The notes under the pieces were generated by a model. The model did not search any database. It was not told the DNA's origin and saw only the letters and a program-made list of their open reading frames with translations. Shown piece after piece: positions 23,920 through 34,716 of a stretch of 64,000 nucleotides of DNA. The position numbers and the translations under genes were made by a program. Positions within the stretch are counted from its first letter, which is position 1. Each line of letters starts with the position of its first letter. This stretch comes from JBBROS01 sp963752225 (GTDB lineage Bacteria; Pseudomonadota; Alphaproteobacteria; Acetobacterales; Acetobacteraceae). The DNA lies in contig CAVVXS010000007.1 of the NCBI GenBank assembly GCA_963752225.1, positions 1,922,001 through 1,986,000 of the forward strand. Direction: 5' to 3'.

Positions 23920-26900
23920 CTACACGTAGCCTTGTAGGTGGTCGGCTTCCGCCGCATCGGGCGAACGGGACGACGGGTCGCCGAAGCCGCCGCCGCCCGA
24001 GGTCTCCAAGCGGATCACATCGCCCCGGCGCAGGCGGAGGTTCCCGACTTTCGAGCCGAGCGCCTGCCGCTCGCCGTCGCGCAGCAGCCATAGCCGCCCG
24101 GCCGACCCTGGCTCGCCGCCGGACAATCCGTAGGGGCGGAACTTGAACCGCTCGAGGTTGGCGGTGAACACCGCCTCCGGACAATCCACCCGCCACTCCC
24201 GCACCAGCCCGAGACCGCCGCGGAATCGCCCGGCGCCGGCCGTGCCGGGCAGCACCTCGTAGGCGACGATCGTGAGCGGCAACTCGCTCTCGATCGTCTC
24301 GACCGGGATGTTGGCGTTGTTGTGCATGCCGGAAGAAAACCCGTTCAGCCCGTCCTGCGCCGGATGCCCGCCGCTGCCGCCGACCTCGATCTCCACCAGC
24401 ACGTGCCGGGCGCCGTCGTCGCCGATCGTCTGGAACGTGCACACGTAGCTGGTGCCGTAATAGGCGGCCGGGATCCGGTCCGGCGCCGCCTTGTGCAGCG
24501 CGCCCAGCAAGGTCGTCGCCAGCCGGTGCGTCGCGGCGATGCGGTTCGCGACCGGCGCCGGGTGCCGCGCATGCACGATCGAGCCCTCTCGCGCCACCAC
24601 CCGGATCGGGCGATAGCAGCCGGCATTGGCCGGGATCGGCTGGTCGGCGCAGGCCATCACCGCATACGACACGGCCGACGAGGACGAGGCCAAGGTGGCG
24701 TTGATCGGCCCCAGCGCCTGCGGGCCGGAACCGGTCAGGTCCACCTCCATCGCCTCCCCGGCGACGGTGATCGCGGCATGCACCCGGATCGGCGTGTCGG
24801 TCAGGCCGTCATCATCGATCCAGTCCTCGAACGCGTAACGCCCATCCGGCAGCCGCCCGATCATCGCCCGCATCGCCGCTTCCGACCCGTCGAGCAGCCG
24901 GGCGCAGGCCTCGGTCACGGTGTCGCCGCCGACGCGGCGGGCGAGCTTCGCCATGTTCGCCTCGCCCACGCTGAGCGACGCGAGCTGCGCCTGCAGGTCG
25001 CCCCACAGCATGTCCGGCCGGCGCACGTTCTGCCGCATGATGGCCAGCACCTCCTCATTGGCGACGCCACGGCGGAACAGCTTCAGCGGCGGGATGCGCA
25101 AGCCCTCCTGGAACACCTCGGTCGCGTTGGCGCCGTAGCTGCCGGCGGCGATCCCGCCCATGTCGAGGTGGTGGCAAAGCGTGCCGACGATGGCGATGCG
25201 GCGGCCGTCGTGGAACACGGCGCGGAACGCCAGGATGTCGGGGATATGCTGGCCGCCGCAGTACGGGTCGTTGGTCACGACCACGTCGCCCTCCTCCCAC
25301 TCGTCGAGCGGGATGAAGTCGCGCACCACCGTCAGCAGCCCGGCGCCCATCGAGTTCAGATGCTGCGGGATGCGGGCGGATTGCGCGACGTTATAGCCGT
25401 CGGCATCGAACACCGCCGTGGAGTAGTCGAGCAGCTCGCGCACGATGGTCGAACGGCTGGTGCGCCACACCGTGACGTCCATTTCGGCCGCCGCGGCGGT
25501 CAGCGCGTTGCGCAGTACTTCCAATTCGATCGGCCCGAGCGCCATGCCCGGAGCATCCGCCTGGGCAACCATCCGCTCGGCGACCAAGTCGCCGTCCGCG
25601 CCCGGACCGCAGCGCCAGCCGGCGGCCACGAACACGGTCGTATAGGCTTCCTCGATCAGCGCCGGGCCGTCCACCGGAGCTCGCACATGGGCGCGCCGAT
25701 AGACGGGAACCTCCTGCCAGGCTCCGGCGACGAACACCCGGCGCGGCAAGGCCTTCGCCGTCTGCGCGGAATCGGCCGGCCGCAATCCGGACGGGGCCGG
25801 CAACCGGCCGGTCGCGGTCAGGCGCAGCGTGACGATGTCCACGGGGTCGGCGGGGTTCGCATAGGAAAACCGCTGACGATGCAGCGCATGGAACGCCTCC
25901 ACCAAGGCGGCCAGCGTGTCCGGACCCGGCACCACGTCTCCCCATGGCACCACCAGCTCGAACGCCTGGCCGACGTAGCGCAGGTCGGCCGAAAGCTGCA
26001 GCACCCGGCGTTCGGCGGGGATACCGTCGGCGTCCAGCAGCGCCTCGCCCTCGCGGCGCAAGGCGGCGCAGGCCTCGACCAGCGCCGGGAGGCTGTCGGC
26101 CGAGGCGCGCAGCAGGCGGCTGCGGGCCAGGTCGTGCACGATTTCGGAATGCAGGATGCCGCTGGCGGAGAAGGTGCTGGCGTCGGCCGGGAACACCACC
26201 CGGTCGATCCCGAGTTCAGCCGCCACCTCGATCGCATGCAGCCCGCCGGCGCCGCCGAACGACAGCAGGCTGAACCGGCGCGGGTCGAGGCCCTTCTCGA
26301 ACAGGCTCAGCCGGATCGCCGAAGCCAGGCTGGCATTGGTCAGCGTCAGCACCCCCTCCGCCGCCCGGTCGGCGTCGAGGCCGAGCGGCCGGGCAACCGC
26401 CGCCTCGATCGCCGCCGCGGCGCCGTCCCGGTCGAGCGGGAACGCGCCACCGAGGAAGTAGGCGGGGTCGAGCCGCCCGAGCACCAGGTTCGCGTCCGTC
26501 ACCGTCGGCTGGGTGCCGCCACCGCCGTAGCACACCGGGCCGGGCCGGGCGCCGGCGCTTTGCGGCCCGACCGTCAACCGCGGGCCCGGCGCCACCGCCG
26601 CGATAGAGCCGCCGCCGGCGCCGATGGTGCGGATCTCCACCATCGGCAGCCGCACCGGCAAGCCGTCCACCTCGCCCTGGGTCATCGAGGTGACGCCGCC
26701 GTCCTGCACCACGCACACGTCGAAGCTGGTGCCGCCCATGTCGATGCCGACCAGGTCGGGCAATCGGAGCCGCTCGGACGCGCGCTGCGCCGCCAGCGCC
26801 CCGCCGCTCGGCCCCGACAGCAGCAGCCGCACCGGCTGCTCGCGTGCCACCGCCGCGCTGCACACGCCGCCGTTGGACTGCACCAGCAGCAGCCGTGCCG

Positions 26901-27606
26901 CCACCCCCCGCTCCGCCATGCGGGAGGCCAGCCGGTCGAGATAGGAGCGCACCACTGGGATCAGCAGCGCGTTCAGCACCGTGGTGGAGCAGCGCTCGTA
27001 TTCGCGGATCTCCGGGCTGACGTCGGACGAGATCGACACCGGCAGCGCCGGGTGGGCGGCCAGCAGGCGATCGCGCAGCAGGCGTTCATGCCGCTTCTCG
27101 ACATGCGCGTTCAGCAGGCAGATCGCCACCGCCTCGGCGCCGAGCCGTTCGACTTCTTGCACCGCGGCGTCGGCCGCGGCGTCGGTCAGTTCCCGCTCGA
27201 CGCTGCCATCGGCGCGGATCCGCTCCGCCACCCCGACCCGGCGGTCGCGCGGGACCAGCGCCGGCTCGCGCGTGGGCTTCAGGCCGTAGACGTCGCGCCG
27301 GGCGTGACGGCCGATCTCCAGCACGTCGCGGAACCCCTCGGTCGTCAGCAGCACGCCGCGCGCCAGCCGCCGCTGCAGCACCGCATTGGTGGCGATGGTG
27401 GTGCCGTGCAGCAGGTATCCGATCTCGCCGATGGCGAAGCCGAACCGGGCGGCGGCCTCGTCGATCCCGGTCATAAGGCCGATCGAGGGGTCGGCCGGCG
27501 TGGTCGGCGTTTTCAGGCTGTGCAGCGCGCCGGTCGCCTCGTCCAGGATCTGCAGGTCCGTGAAGGTGCCGCCGATATCGATGCCGATCCTGATCCTGTG
27601 CGCCAC
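23920..27606 (-). CDS. Fused hydantoinase A/B (5-oxoprolinase-like) hydrolase
   Basis: 1228 residues in one frame. Residues 1 to about 680 are HyuA-like: RIGIDIGGTFTDLQILD (actin-like ATP-binding start), LLHGTTIATNAVLQRR, DVSPEIREYERCSTTVLNA, GIDMGGTSFDVCVV and FGGAGGLHA. From about 690, HyuB-like: PIELEVLRNALTAAAAEMDVTVWRTS, VVVTNDPYCGGQHIPDI, LCHHLDMGGIAAGSYGANATE and SGGGGFGDP. Such enzymes open 5-oxoproline, hydantoins or related lactams using ATP. In bacteria the halves are often separate genes. GTG 27606 has GGAG 7 bases upstream. It is divergent from a transporter operon, which probably imports its substrate. Confidence 0.9.
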   Translation of the reverse strand: MAHRIRIGIDIGGTFTDLQILDEATGALHSLKTPTTPADPSIGLMTGIDEAAARFGFAIGEIGYLLHGTTIATNAVLQRRLARGVLLTTEGFRDVLEIGRHARRDVYGLKPTREPALVPRDRRVGVAERIRADGSVERELTDAAADAAVQEVERLGAEAVAICLLNAHVEKRHERLLRDRLLAAHPALPVSISSDVSPEIREYERCSTTVLNALLIPVVRSYLDRLASRMAERGVAARLLLVQSNGGVCSAAVAREQPVRLLLSGPSGGALAAQRASERLRLPDLVGIDMGGTSFDVCVVQDGGVTSMTQGEVDGLPVRLPMVEIRTIGAGGGSIAAVAPGPRLTVGPQSAGARPGPVCYGGGGTQPTVTDANLVLGRLDPAYFLGGAFPLDRDGAAAAIEAAVARPLGLDADRAAEGVLTLTNASLASAIRLSLFEKGLDPRRFSLLSFGGAGGLHAIEVAAELGIDRVVFPADASTFSASGILHSEIVHDLARSRLLRASADSLPALVEACAALRREGEALLDADGIPAERRVLQLSADLRYVGQAFELVVPWGDVVPGPDTLAALVEAFHALHRQRFSYANPADPVDIVTLRLTATGRLPAPSGLRPADSAQTAKALPRRVFVAGAWQEVPVYRRAHVRAPVDGPALIEEAYTTVFVAAGWRCGPGADGDLVAERMVAQADAPGMALGPIELEVLRNALTAAAAEMDVTVWRTSRSTIVRELLDYSTAVFDADGYNVAQSARIPQHLNSMGAGLLTVVRDFIPLDEWEEGDVVVTNDPYCGGQHIPDILAFRAVFHDGRRIAIVGTLCHHLDMGGIAAGSYGANATEVFQEGLRIPPLKLFRRGVANEEVLAIMRQNVRRPDMLWGDLQAQLASLSVGEANMAKLARRVGGDTVTEACARLLDGSEAAMRAMIGRLPDGRYAFEDWIDDDGLTDTPIRVHAAITVAGEAMEVDLTGSGPQALGPINATLASSSSAVSYAVMACADQPIPANAGCYRPIRVVAREGSIVHARHPAPVANRIAATHRLATTLLGALHKAAPDRIPAAYYGTSYVCTFQTIGDDGARHVLVEIEVGGSGGHPAQDGLNGFSSGMHNNANIPVETIESELPLTIVAYEVLPGTAGAGRFRGGLGLVREWRVDCPEAVFTANLERFKFRPYGLSGGEPGSAGRLWLLRDGERQALGSKVGNLRLRRGDVIRLETSGGGGFGDPSSRSPDAAEADHLQGYV

Positions 27607-27705
27607 CCAACCGCTCCATCGATGATGCCGCATCCCGCCCGCAACGCGCGGCGCTGTCCACCCTTGCCGCCGGGCGTATTCCGGGTTCGAAAAAAAAGAA
27701 CTTGC

Positions 27706-27720
27706 TGGCACATTACTTGC
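27706..27720 (+). promoter_or_regulatory. Sigma-54 (RpoN) promoter of the Liv-type transporter operon
   Basis: CTGGCACATTACTTGCT: TGGCAC at 27706-27711, five bases, TTGC at 27717-27720. The GG and GC doublets are 12 bases apart, as in -24/-12 promoters, and every consensus core base is present. Transcription would start near 27732, about 46 bases before the first gene. An eight-A run (27690-27697) lies just upstream. No obvious NtrC site was seen between 27607 and 27700; an enhancer may lie inside the divergent gene. Confidence 0.8.
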
Positions 27721-27734
27721 TGCGGAGCGGCGAC

Positions 27735-27749
27735 ACCCTGTGACAGGGT
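27735..27749. promoter_or_regulatory. Perfect palindrome in the leader of the transporter operon
   Basis: ACCCTGTGACAGGGT is a 7+7 perfect inverted repeat around one G. It starts about 3 bases after the predicted sigma-54 start and 28 bases before the first ATG. It could be an operator for a repressor acting on top of RpoN control, or a small RNA hairpin. Confidence 0.5.
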
Positions 27750-27777
27750 AACGGGTCCGTAATCGCAGGAGCGCTTC

Positions 27778-29016
27778 ATGACGTCTCGCCGCACGATGCT
27801 GAAGACCATTGCCGGGGTGGCCGCCGCGGCTGCTGCCGGGCCGGGGCAAGCCTGGGCTGCCGACAAGGTGATCAAGATCGGCGTCAACCTGTCCTTCACC
27901 GGCGCCGATGCGGAGAACGCGGCCCGGATCAGCAACGGCGCAGTGATCGCCTTCGACGAGGCCAATGCCGCCCACGCGGTCAAGGGCTATACGTTCCAAG
28001 TGGTCAAGCTCGACGACGCGACCGCCACCGCCGGGCAGTATGACCCGGCGCAGGCGGCCACCAACGCCCGCACCATGGTGTCCGACAAAGGCTTCGTCGC
28101 AGCGCTCGGGCCGCAAATGTCGGGCGCGGGCAAGGCGATGTCGCCGATCCTCAGCCAGGGCAACCTGCCGATCATCACCCCGGCGTCGACCAACCCCGAC
28201 ATCACCGACCCCAAATTCGCCCAGATGTATCGCCCGGCCGGGAAGGCGATCTACTTCCGCACTGTTGCCACGGACGCGTTCCAGGGCCCGAACATGGCCA
28301 ACTACATGGCCGACACGCTGAAGGTGAAGTCGATCTATATCCTCGACGACTCCGGCGCTTACGGCGTGGGCTTGGCCGACGCGTTCCAGGCGCAGGCGGA
28401 GAAGAAGGGGATCAAGATCCTGGGCCGCGACCGGCTCGACCCGAAGGCGGCCGACTACGCGTCGATCCTGACCAAGATCAAGTCGCTCAACCCGCAGGCG
28501 TTATATTACGGCGGCGTCGGCCAGGCCGGGGTGAAGCTCGCCAAGCAGGCCTATGACATCATCCCCGACGTCATCAAGGCCGGCGGCGACGGCATGCAGA
28601 GCGCCGACCTGTTGAAGGGGGCCGGCTTCCCGGCGGTCGAGGGCTGGTATGCGACCGTCGCCTCGCCGCACGTCACCGACGACCCGAAGACGGCCAAGTT
28701 CAGCGACCGTTACTTCGCCAAGTTCAAGATCCGCCCGGACGACTACACCGTCACCTGCTACACCGGCGCCCAGGTCATCATCGAGGCCGTGAAGAAAGTC
28801 GTCGCCACCGGCAAGCCGGTCACCCGCGACGCGGTGCGGGACGCGATCCAAGGGGTCAAGCTGACCGACACCCTGCTCGGGCCGGTCGAGTTCGACGAGA
28901 ACGGCGACCTCAAGAACAAGATCATCAGCGTGTTCAAGATCACCAAGGACGGCAGCAAGCCGCTCGAAGATCCGGACGCGCAATACAAGTACGTCGGCGT
29001 GGCGCCGATGAGCTGA
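27778..29016 (+). CDS. Periplasmic substrate-binding protein, branched-chain-amino-acid/amide ABC transporter
   Basis: 412 residues of the Peripla_BP_6 (LivJ/AmiC/UrtA) family. The N-terminus MTSRRTMLKTIAG resembles a Tat signal, followed by an Ala-rich stretch and cleavage near AWA-AD (residue 28). Then KIGVNLSFTGADAENAARI, VAALGPQMSGAGKAMSPI, LPIITPASTNPDI, YILDDSGAYGVGLADAFQ and LNPQALYYGGVGQAG. AGGAG stands 6 bases before the ATG. It is first in a four-gene operon read from a sigma-54 promoter. Members bind branched-chain amino acids, short amides, urea or aromatic acids; its neighbour, a HyuA-HyuB hydrolase, makes a cyclic amide or pyroglutamate-like ligand plausible (inference). Confidence 0.88.
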   Translation: MTSRRTMLKTIAGVAAAAAAGPGQAWAADKVIKIGVNLSFTGADAENAARISNGAVIAFDEANAAHAVKGYTFQVVKLDDATATAGQYDPAQAATNARTMVSDKGFVAALGPQMSGAGKAMSPILSQGNLPIITPASTNPDITDPKFAQMYRPAGKAIYFRTVATDAFQGPNMANYMADTLKVKSIYILDDSGAYGVGLADAFQAQAEKKGIKILGRDRLDPKAADYASILTKIKSLNPQALYYGGVGQAGVKLAKQAYDIIPDVIKAGGDGMQSADLLKGAGFPAVEGWYATVASPHVTDDPKTAKFSDRYFAKFKIRPDDYTVTCYTGAQVIIEAVKKVVATGKPVTRDAVRDAIQGVKLTDTLLGPVEFDENGDLKNKIISVFKITKDGSKPLEDPDAQYKYVGVAPMS

Positions 29017-29019
29017 CGC

Positions 29020-29945
29020 ATGACGTCCACCGACGTCATCGTCCAGCAAGCGATCAACGGGCTGAGCCTGGGAGCGATGTACTCGCTCCTGGCGCTCGGC
29101 TTCACGCTGGTCTACGGCATCGCCGAGCTGATCAACTTCGCCCACTTCAACGTCTTCATGGTCGGTTGCATGATCGCCATGCTGGTGCTGCAGGCGTTCG
29201 GGCTGGTCGGCCAGGAAACGATCCTGACCGGAGCGCCGCTGATCGGCGCGCTGGGCGCGGCGATGCTGGTGGCGATGCTGGTCTGCGGCGGGATCGGCGT
29301 GCTGATCGAGCGGACCCTGCTTCGGCCGTTGCGCACCATCAAGGGCCCGGCGGCGATGATCACCACGATCGGCGTCTCGTACGTGCTGTTCAACGTGGTG
29401 CTGCTGACGCTCGGCTCGGATTCCAAGAACTTCCCCAACCCGCTGCCGCCGGTCGCCTTCCCGATCGGCGGCGCCGTGTTGCGGCTGAAGGAGGTGCTGA
29501 TCTGGGTCATCTCGCTGGCGCTGATGGGCGGCCTCACCTACTTCGTCCGCTACACCAAGCTCGGCAAGGCGATGCGCGCCACAGCGCAAGATCCGGAAGC
29601 GGCGCGCATGATGGGCGTCGAGGTGGATCGGGTGGTGATGACCGCGTTCTTTCTGGGATCCGCCCTGGCCGGCGCCTGCGGCATGATCTTCGGCCTGTAT
29701 TACAACCTCGCCAAGGTGGACATCGGCTTCGCCGCCGGGCTGCGCGCGTTCACCGCGGCGGTGCTGGGCGGCATCGGCAACGTGCCTGGCGCCATGCTGG
29801 GCGGCGTGCTGATCGGCCTTATCGAAGCCGCCAGCGCGCAGACGGTCGGCACCGCCTGGTCCGACGTCATCATCTTCGGCCTGCTCGTCGTGGTGCTCAC
29901 GGTGCAGCCGGCCGGCCTGCTGGGGCGGCTCGCGCCGAACAAGTC

Positions 29946-29949
<4 letters not shown>
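29020..29949 (+). CDS. livH: LivH-type permease of ABC transporter
   Basis: 309-residue inner-membrane permease of the branched-chain-amino-acid type. It starts VIVQQAINGLSLGAMYSLLALGFTLVYG and ELINFAHFNVFMVG, the classical LivH opening; the transporter-contact region TKLGKAMRATAQDPEAARMMGVEVDRV (EAA-like loop) lies near residue 185, and the end has AAVLGGIGNVPGAMLGGVLIGL. It starts 3 bases after the binding-protein stop and overlaps the next gene by ATGA. Confidence 0.92.
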
Positions 29950-31935
<1,986 letters not shown>

Positions 31936-31943
<8 letters not shown>

Positions 31944-32688
31944 TGTGCCGCATGCCGAGCCGCTGCTCGAGTTCCGCGGTGTCAACACGCATTACGGCGA
32001 CCTGCACGTGCTGAAGGACGTCAATTACAGCATCGGCCGCGGCGAGATCGTCTGCCTGCTCGGCGGCAACGCTTGCGGCAAGTCCACCACCATGAAGACG
32101 ATTATGGGCGTGGTGCGCCCGACCACCGGAACCGTGCTGTTCGAGGGCGCCCCGATCGAACGCCTGCCCACCAGCACAAGGGTGCAGCGCGGCATCAGCC
32201 CGGTGCTGGAAGCGCGCCGCCTGTTCCCGCGCATGACCGTGTTCGAGAATCTCGAGATGGGCGCCTACACCCGCAAGCGCGGCCCCGACTTCGACGAAGA
32301 CCTCGAACGCGTCTACGCCTTGTTCCCGCGGGTGAAGGAGCGCCGCACCCAGATCGCCGGAACGCTGTCGGGCGGCGAGCAGCAGATGGTGGCGATCGGC
32401 CGCGCGCTGATGGGCCGACCGCGGCTGATCTGCATGGACGAGCCATCGATGGGCCTGTCGCCGCTCTATGTGGAGCAGGTGTTCGACATCATTCAGGAGA
32501 TCAACCGGCAAGGCACGACGATCTTCATGGTCGAGCAGAACGCGGCCATGGCGCTGACGATCGCCCACCGCGCCTACGTGCTGCAAACCGGCGTCGTGGT
32601 GCTGTCGGGAACGGCGGCGGAGATGCGCGAGAACGAGGACATAAGGCAGGCCTATCTCGGCGAGATGCAGGTCAACGCCGCGGCGTGA
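31936..32688 (+). CDS. livF: LivF-type ATPase of ABC transporter
   Basis: 250-residue ATP-binding subunit. Walker A GGNACGKST at residues 43-51, LFPRMTVFENLEMGAY, signature LSGGEQQMVAIGRALM, Walker B LICMDEPSMGLSP and the switch VEQNA. SPLYVEQVFDIIQEI is typical for LivF. It starts 8 bases inside the end of the LivM-LivG gene. Together with the LivG half it should form the ATPase pair of the importer. Last gene of the sigma-54 operon; no strong terminator is visible in the following 104 bases. Confidence 0.93.
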
Positions 32689-32792
32689 CGGCGATCCGCC
32701 CCGACCCTGGGGATTGCTGACAAAACCTAGCCGAAGCCTGTGCATCCGACGCGGTAGAGGTCTGGCGCACGACGACGGAACGCTGTTGCGCC

Positions 32793-33884
32793 ATGGCTAT
32801 GAGACACATGCCCGCCCTGGACGGGCTGCGCGGCGCGGCAGTGCTGATGGTCCTGTTCTGCCACGCCGCCCAGGGCTGGCCCGGCGCGCTGGCGATCTAC
32901 CAGGATATCTCGCACGTTGCGGGCACGTGGCACCTTCCCGGCTGGCTGCAGTCGATCGGCGTCGGCGCCAACCACGGTGTCCAACTATTCTTCGTCGTCA
33001 GCGCCTTCACCCTGACGCGCAGCCTGATCGGCGCCGAGTTCGACTGCATCGGCTACGCTCGGCGCCGGCTGGCCCGGGTGGGACCGGGCTATTGGCTGTC
33101 CGGCGTCGTCTATCTCTGCTTGGCGGGCGGCGGCGCTCGCCTTTGGGCGCCGCAGGGCGTGTCGCCCGCCGACGTCGCTGTGGCGGCGCTGTTCGGCAGC
33201 GCCTGGCAGGGCGGCGGCGCCCTCGCCGTGGTGCCCGGCGGCTGGTCGGTGTGCTGCGAGGTCACGTTCTACGTCGCGCTGCCGGCAATTCTACGGGTGA
33301 CGGGAGGCCAGGCACGGGCGGCCGCCGGGCTTACCGCATTTGCGGTGGTGCTGGCGGTCGCATGGTTCCTGCTCGGTTTTCAGGACAATCCGTTCAGGCC
33401 GGTGCCGCAGGCTCCCGTCTTCCTGATCGGCGTCACCGCGGCGCTCATGACCCGTGGCGGGTGGCAACTCGGCGCCCGGATCAGCCCGCTGCCGGCGCTG
33501 GCGTTCGCGATCCTCCTGCTGCCGCTGTTCTCGTTTGGCCAGGGCTACCTGGGCCAATTGACCTTTGCGACGCTCTGCGCCGGGGTCGTTGCCGCCGCCG
33601 CCGGCCAACCTCGGTCGCTGCTGGCGAGCAGGCCGCTGCGCATGCTGGGGCGCGTCAGCTACAGCATGTACCTGGTCCACTTCGCCTTGCTCGCCCCCTG
33701 CCTGCGCGCCGCCTTGTCCGTCGTCCCGGACGCCGATTGGCGCAGCTTGGCGGTTCATTTCGGCCTGACGACGCTGGGCAGCTTCGCCGTCGCCTGCGTC
33801 ACCTACCGCGTCGTCGAGCGTCCCGCGGTGGAATGGGCCAGCCGCGCGCGAACCCGGACCGGCCCCGTTGCGGCCAGCTCCTGA
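32793..33884 (+). CDS. Acyltransferase family 3 membrane protein (OafA-like)
   Basis: 363-residue polytopic protein of the acyltransferase-3 superfamily, which moves acetyl or other acyl groups to sugars of envelope glycans. It starts RHMPALDGLRGAAVLMVLFCHAAQGWPG (motif with the catalytic-type His), then GVQLFFVVSAFTLTRSLI, RRLARVGPGYWLSG and, at the C-terminus, LRMLGRVSYSMYLVHF and VERPAVEW. There is no SGNH domain. Three ATGs at 32793, 32799 and 32808 are possible starts. It follows livF by 104 bases and is not obviously related to that operon. Confidence 0.85.
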   Translation: MAMRHMPALDGLRGAAVLMVLFCHAAQGWPGALAIYQDISHVAGTWHLPGWLQSIGVGANHGVQLFFVVSAFTLTRSLIGAEFDCIGYARRRLARVGPGYWLSGVVYLCLAGGGARLWAPQGVSPADVAVAALFGSAWQGGGALAVVPGGWSVCCEVTFYVALPAILRVTGGQARAAAGLTAFAVVLAVAWFLLGFQDNPFRPVPQAPVFLIGVTAALMTRGGWQLGARISPLPALAFAILLLPLFSFGQGYLGQLTFATLCAGVVAAAAGQPRSLLASRPLRMLGRVSYSMYLVHFALLAPCLRAALSVVPDADWRSLAVHFGLTTLGSFAVACVTYRVVERPAVEWASRARTRTGPVAASS

Positions 33885-33907
33885 CCGGCCTGCCGCCGGC
33901 GTCCGCC

Positions 33908-34525
33908 TTACTTGCTCCGTGCCAACGCCAGGGCGGCGCCGGCGCCGATCAGCACGCCGCCGGTCAGCCGGTTGCGCAACCGCCCATGCGACGCGAGCAC
34001 GCCGCGCGCACGCCCGGCCGCGAACGCCCAGCCGGTATCCACCAGCAGCGCGACCGCGATGAAGGTCAACGACAGCACCCAGAGCTGCGGCCCGGCCGGA
34101 CGGCCCGGCGCCACGAATTGCGGGAAGAACGCGCCGTAGAACAGCAGCGTCTTGGGGTTCGTCAGCGACACCACGAGGCCCCGCCCATAGATGGACCGCA
34201 GCGATTTCGGCTCCGGCCGCGTGGTGCTGAGATCGACCGCCGGCGCCCGCCATTGCGCGACGCCGAGGTAGATCAGGTAGGCAACACCGATCCAGCGCAG
34301 CCACTCGAACACCGCGCCGGTCGCGGCCAGCAGCTCGGCCAGCCCGAGCGCCGTCAAGCAGAGCTGCACCACCATCGCCGAACTCGTGCCGGCCAAGGTG
34401 AGGACGCCGTAGCGCGAGCCGTAGGCGACGCTATTGGCAACGATCAGCGCGACGTTCGGCCCTGGGATCAGCATCAGCAAGCCGACCGCGGCGACGAACG
34501 CGAACCATGATGCGGGATCGACCAC
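33908..34525 (-). CDS. LysE/RhtB-family exporter
   Basis: 205-residue inner-membrane exporter of amino acids or their derivatives. Family hallmarks are FVAAVGLLMLIPGPNVALIVANSVAYGSRYG near the N-terminus, WLRWIGVAYLIYLGV, and GLVVSLTNPKTLLFYGAFFPQFV, with six predicted helices. Start taken at GTG 34525 with AGGAG 6 bases upstream; an earlier in-frame start adds 23 hydrophilic residues unlike the family. It converges on the acyltransferase 3 gene, 23 bases away, and is divergent from proA. Confidence 0.88.
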   Translation of the reverse strand: MVDPASWFAFVAAVGLLMLIPGPNVALIVANSVAYGSRYGVLTLAGTSSAMVVQLCLTALGLAELLAATGAVFEWLRWIGVAYLIYLGVAQWRAPAVDLSTTRPEPKSLRSIYGRGLVVSLTNPKTLLFYGAFFPQFVAPGRPAGPQLWVLSLTFIAVALLVDTGWAFAAGRARGVLASHGRLRNRLTGGVLIGAGAALALARSK

Positions 34526-34716
34526 GCGCCGCTCCTGTTGCTGCCCCCGGGATAGGCCGACGCTAGCACGATTCGGCCGCTCTGGTTGACCCACTGGCGC
34601 CGGACCGGCCTTGTCGGCAAGATGCGCGAGGAATAAATCACGCGATCGACCAACACGCCGCCGCCGGCGCCGCCTGGATCAACGACGCCGGGGAGCGGGC
34701 GAAGACGGCTGCGTCC

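Noticed and set aside
24322..27762. 1146-codon open frame opposite the HyuA-HyuB gene
   Set aside because: Composition is Arg/His/Gln/Ala-rich and repetitive, and it runs exactly antisense to a well-supported enzyme gene.
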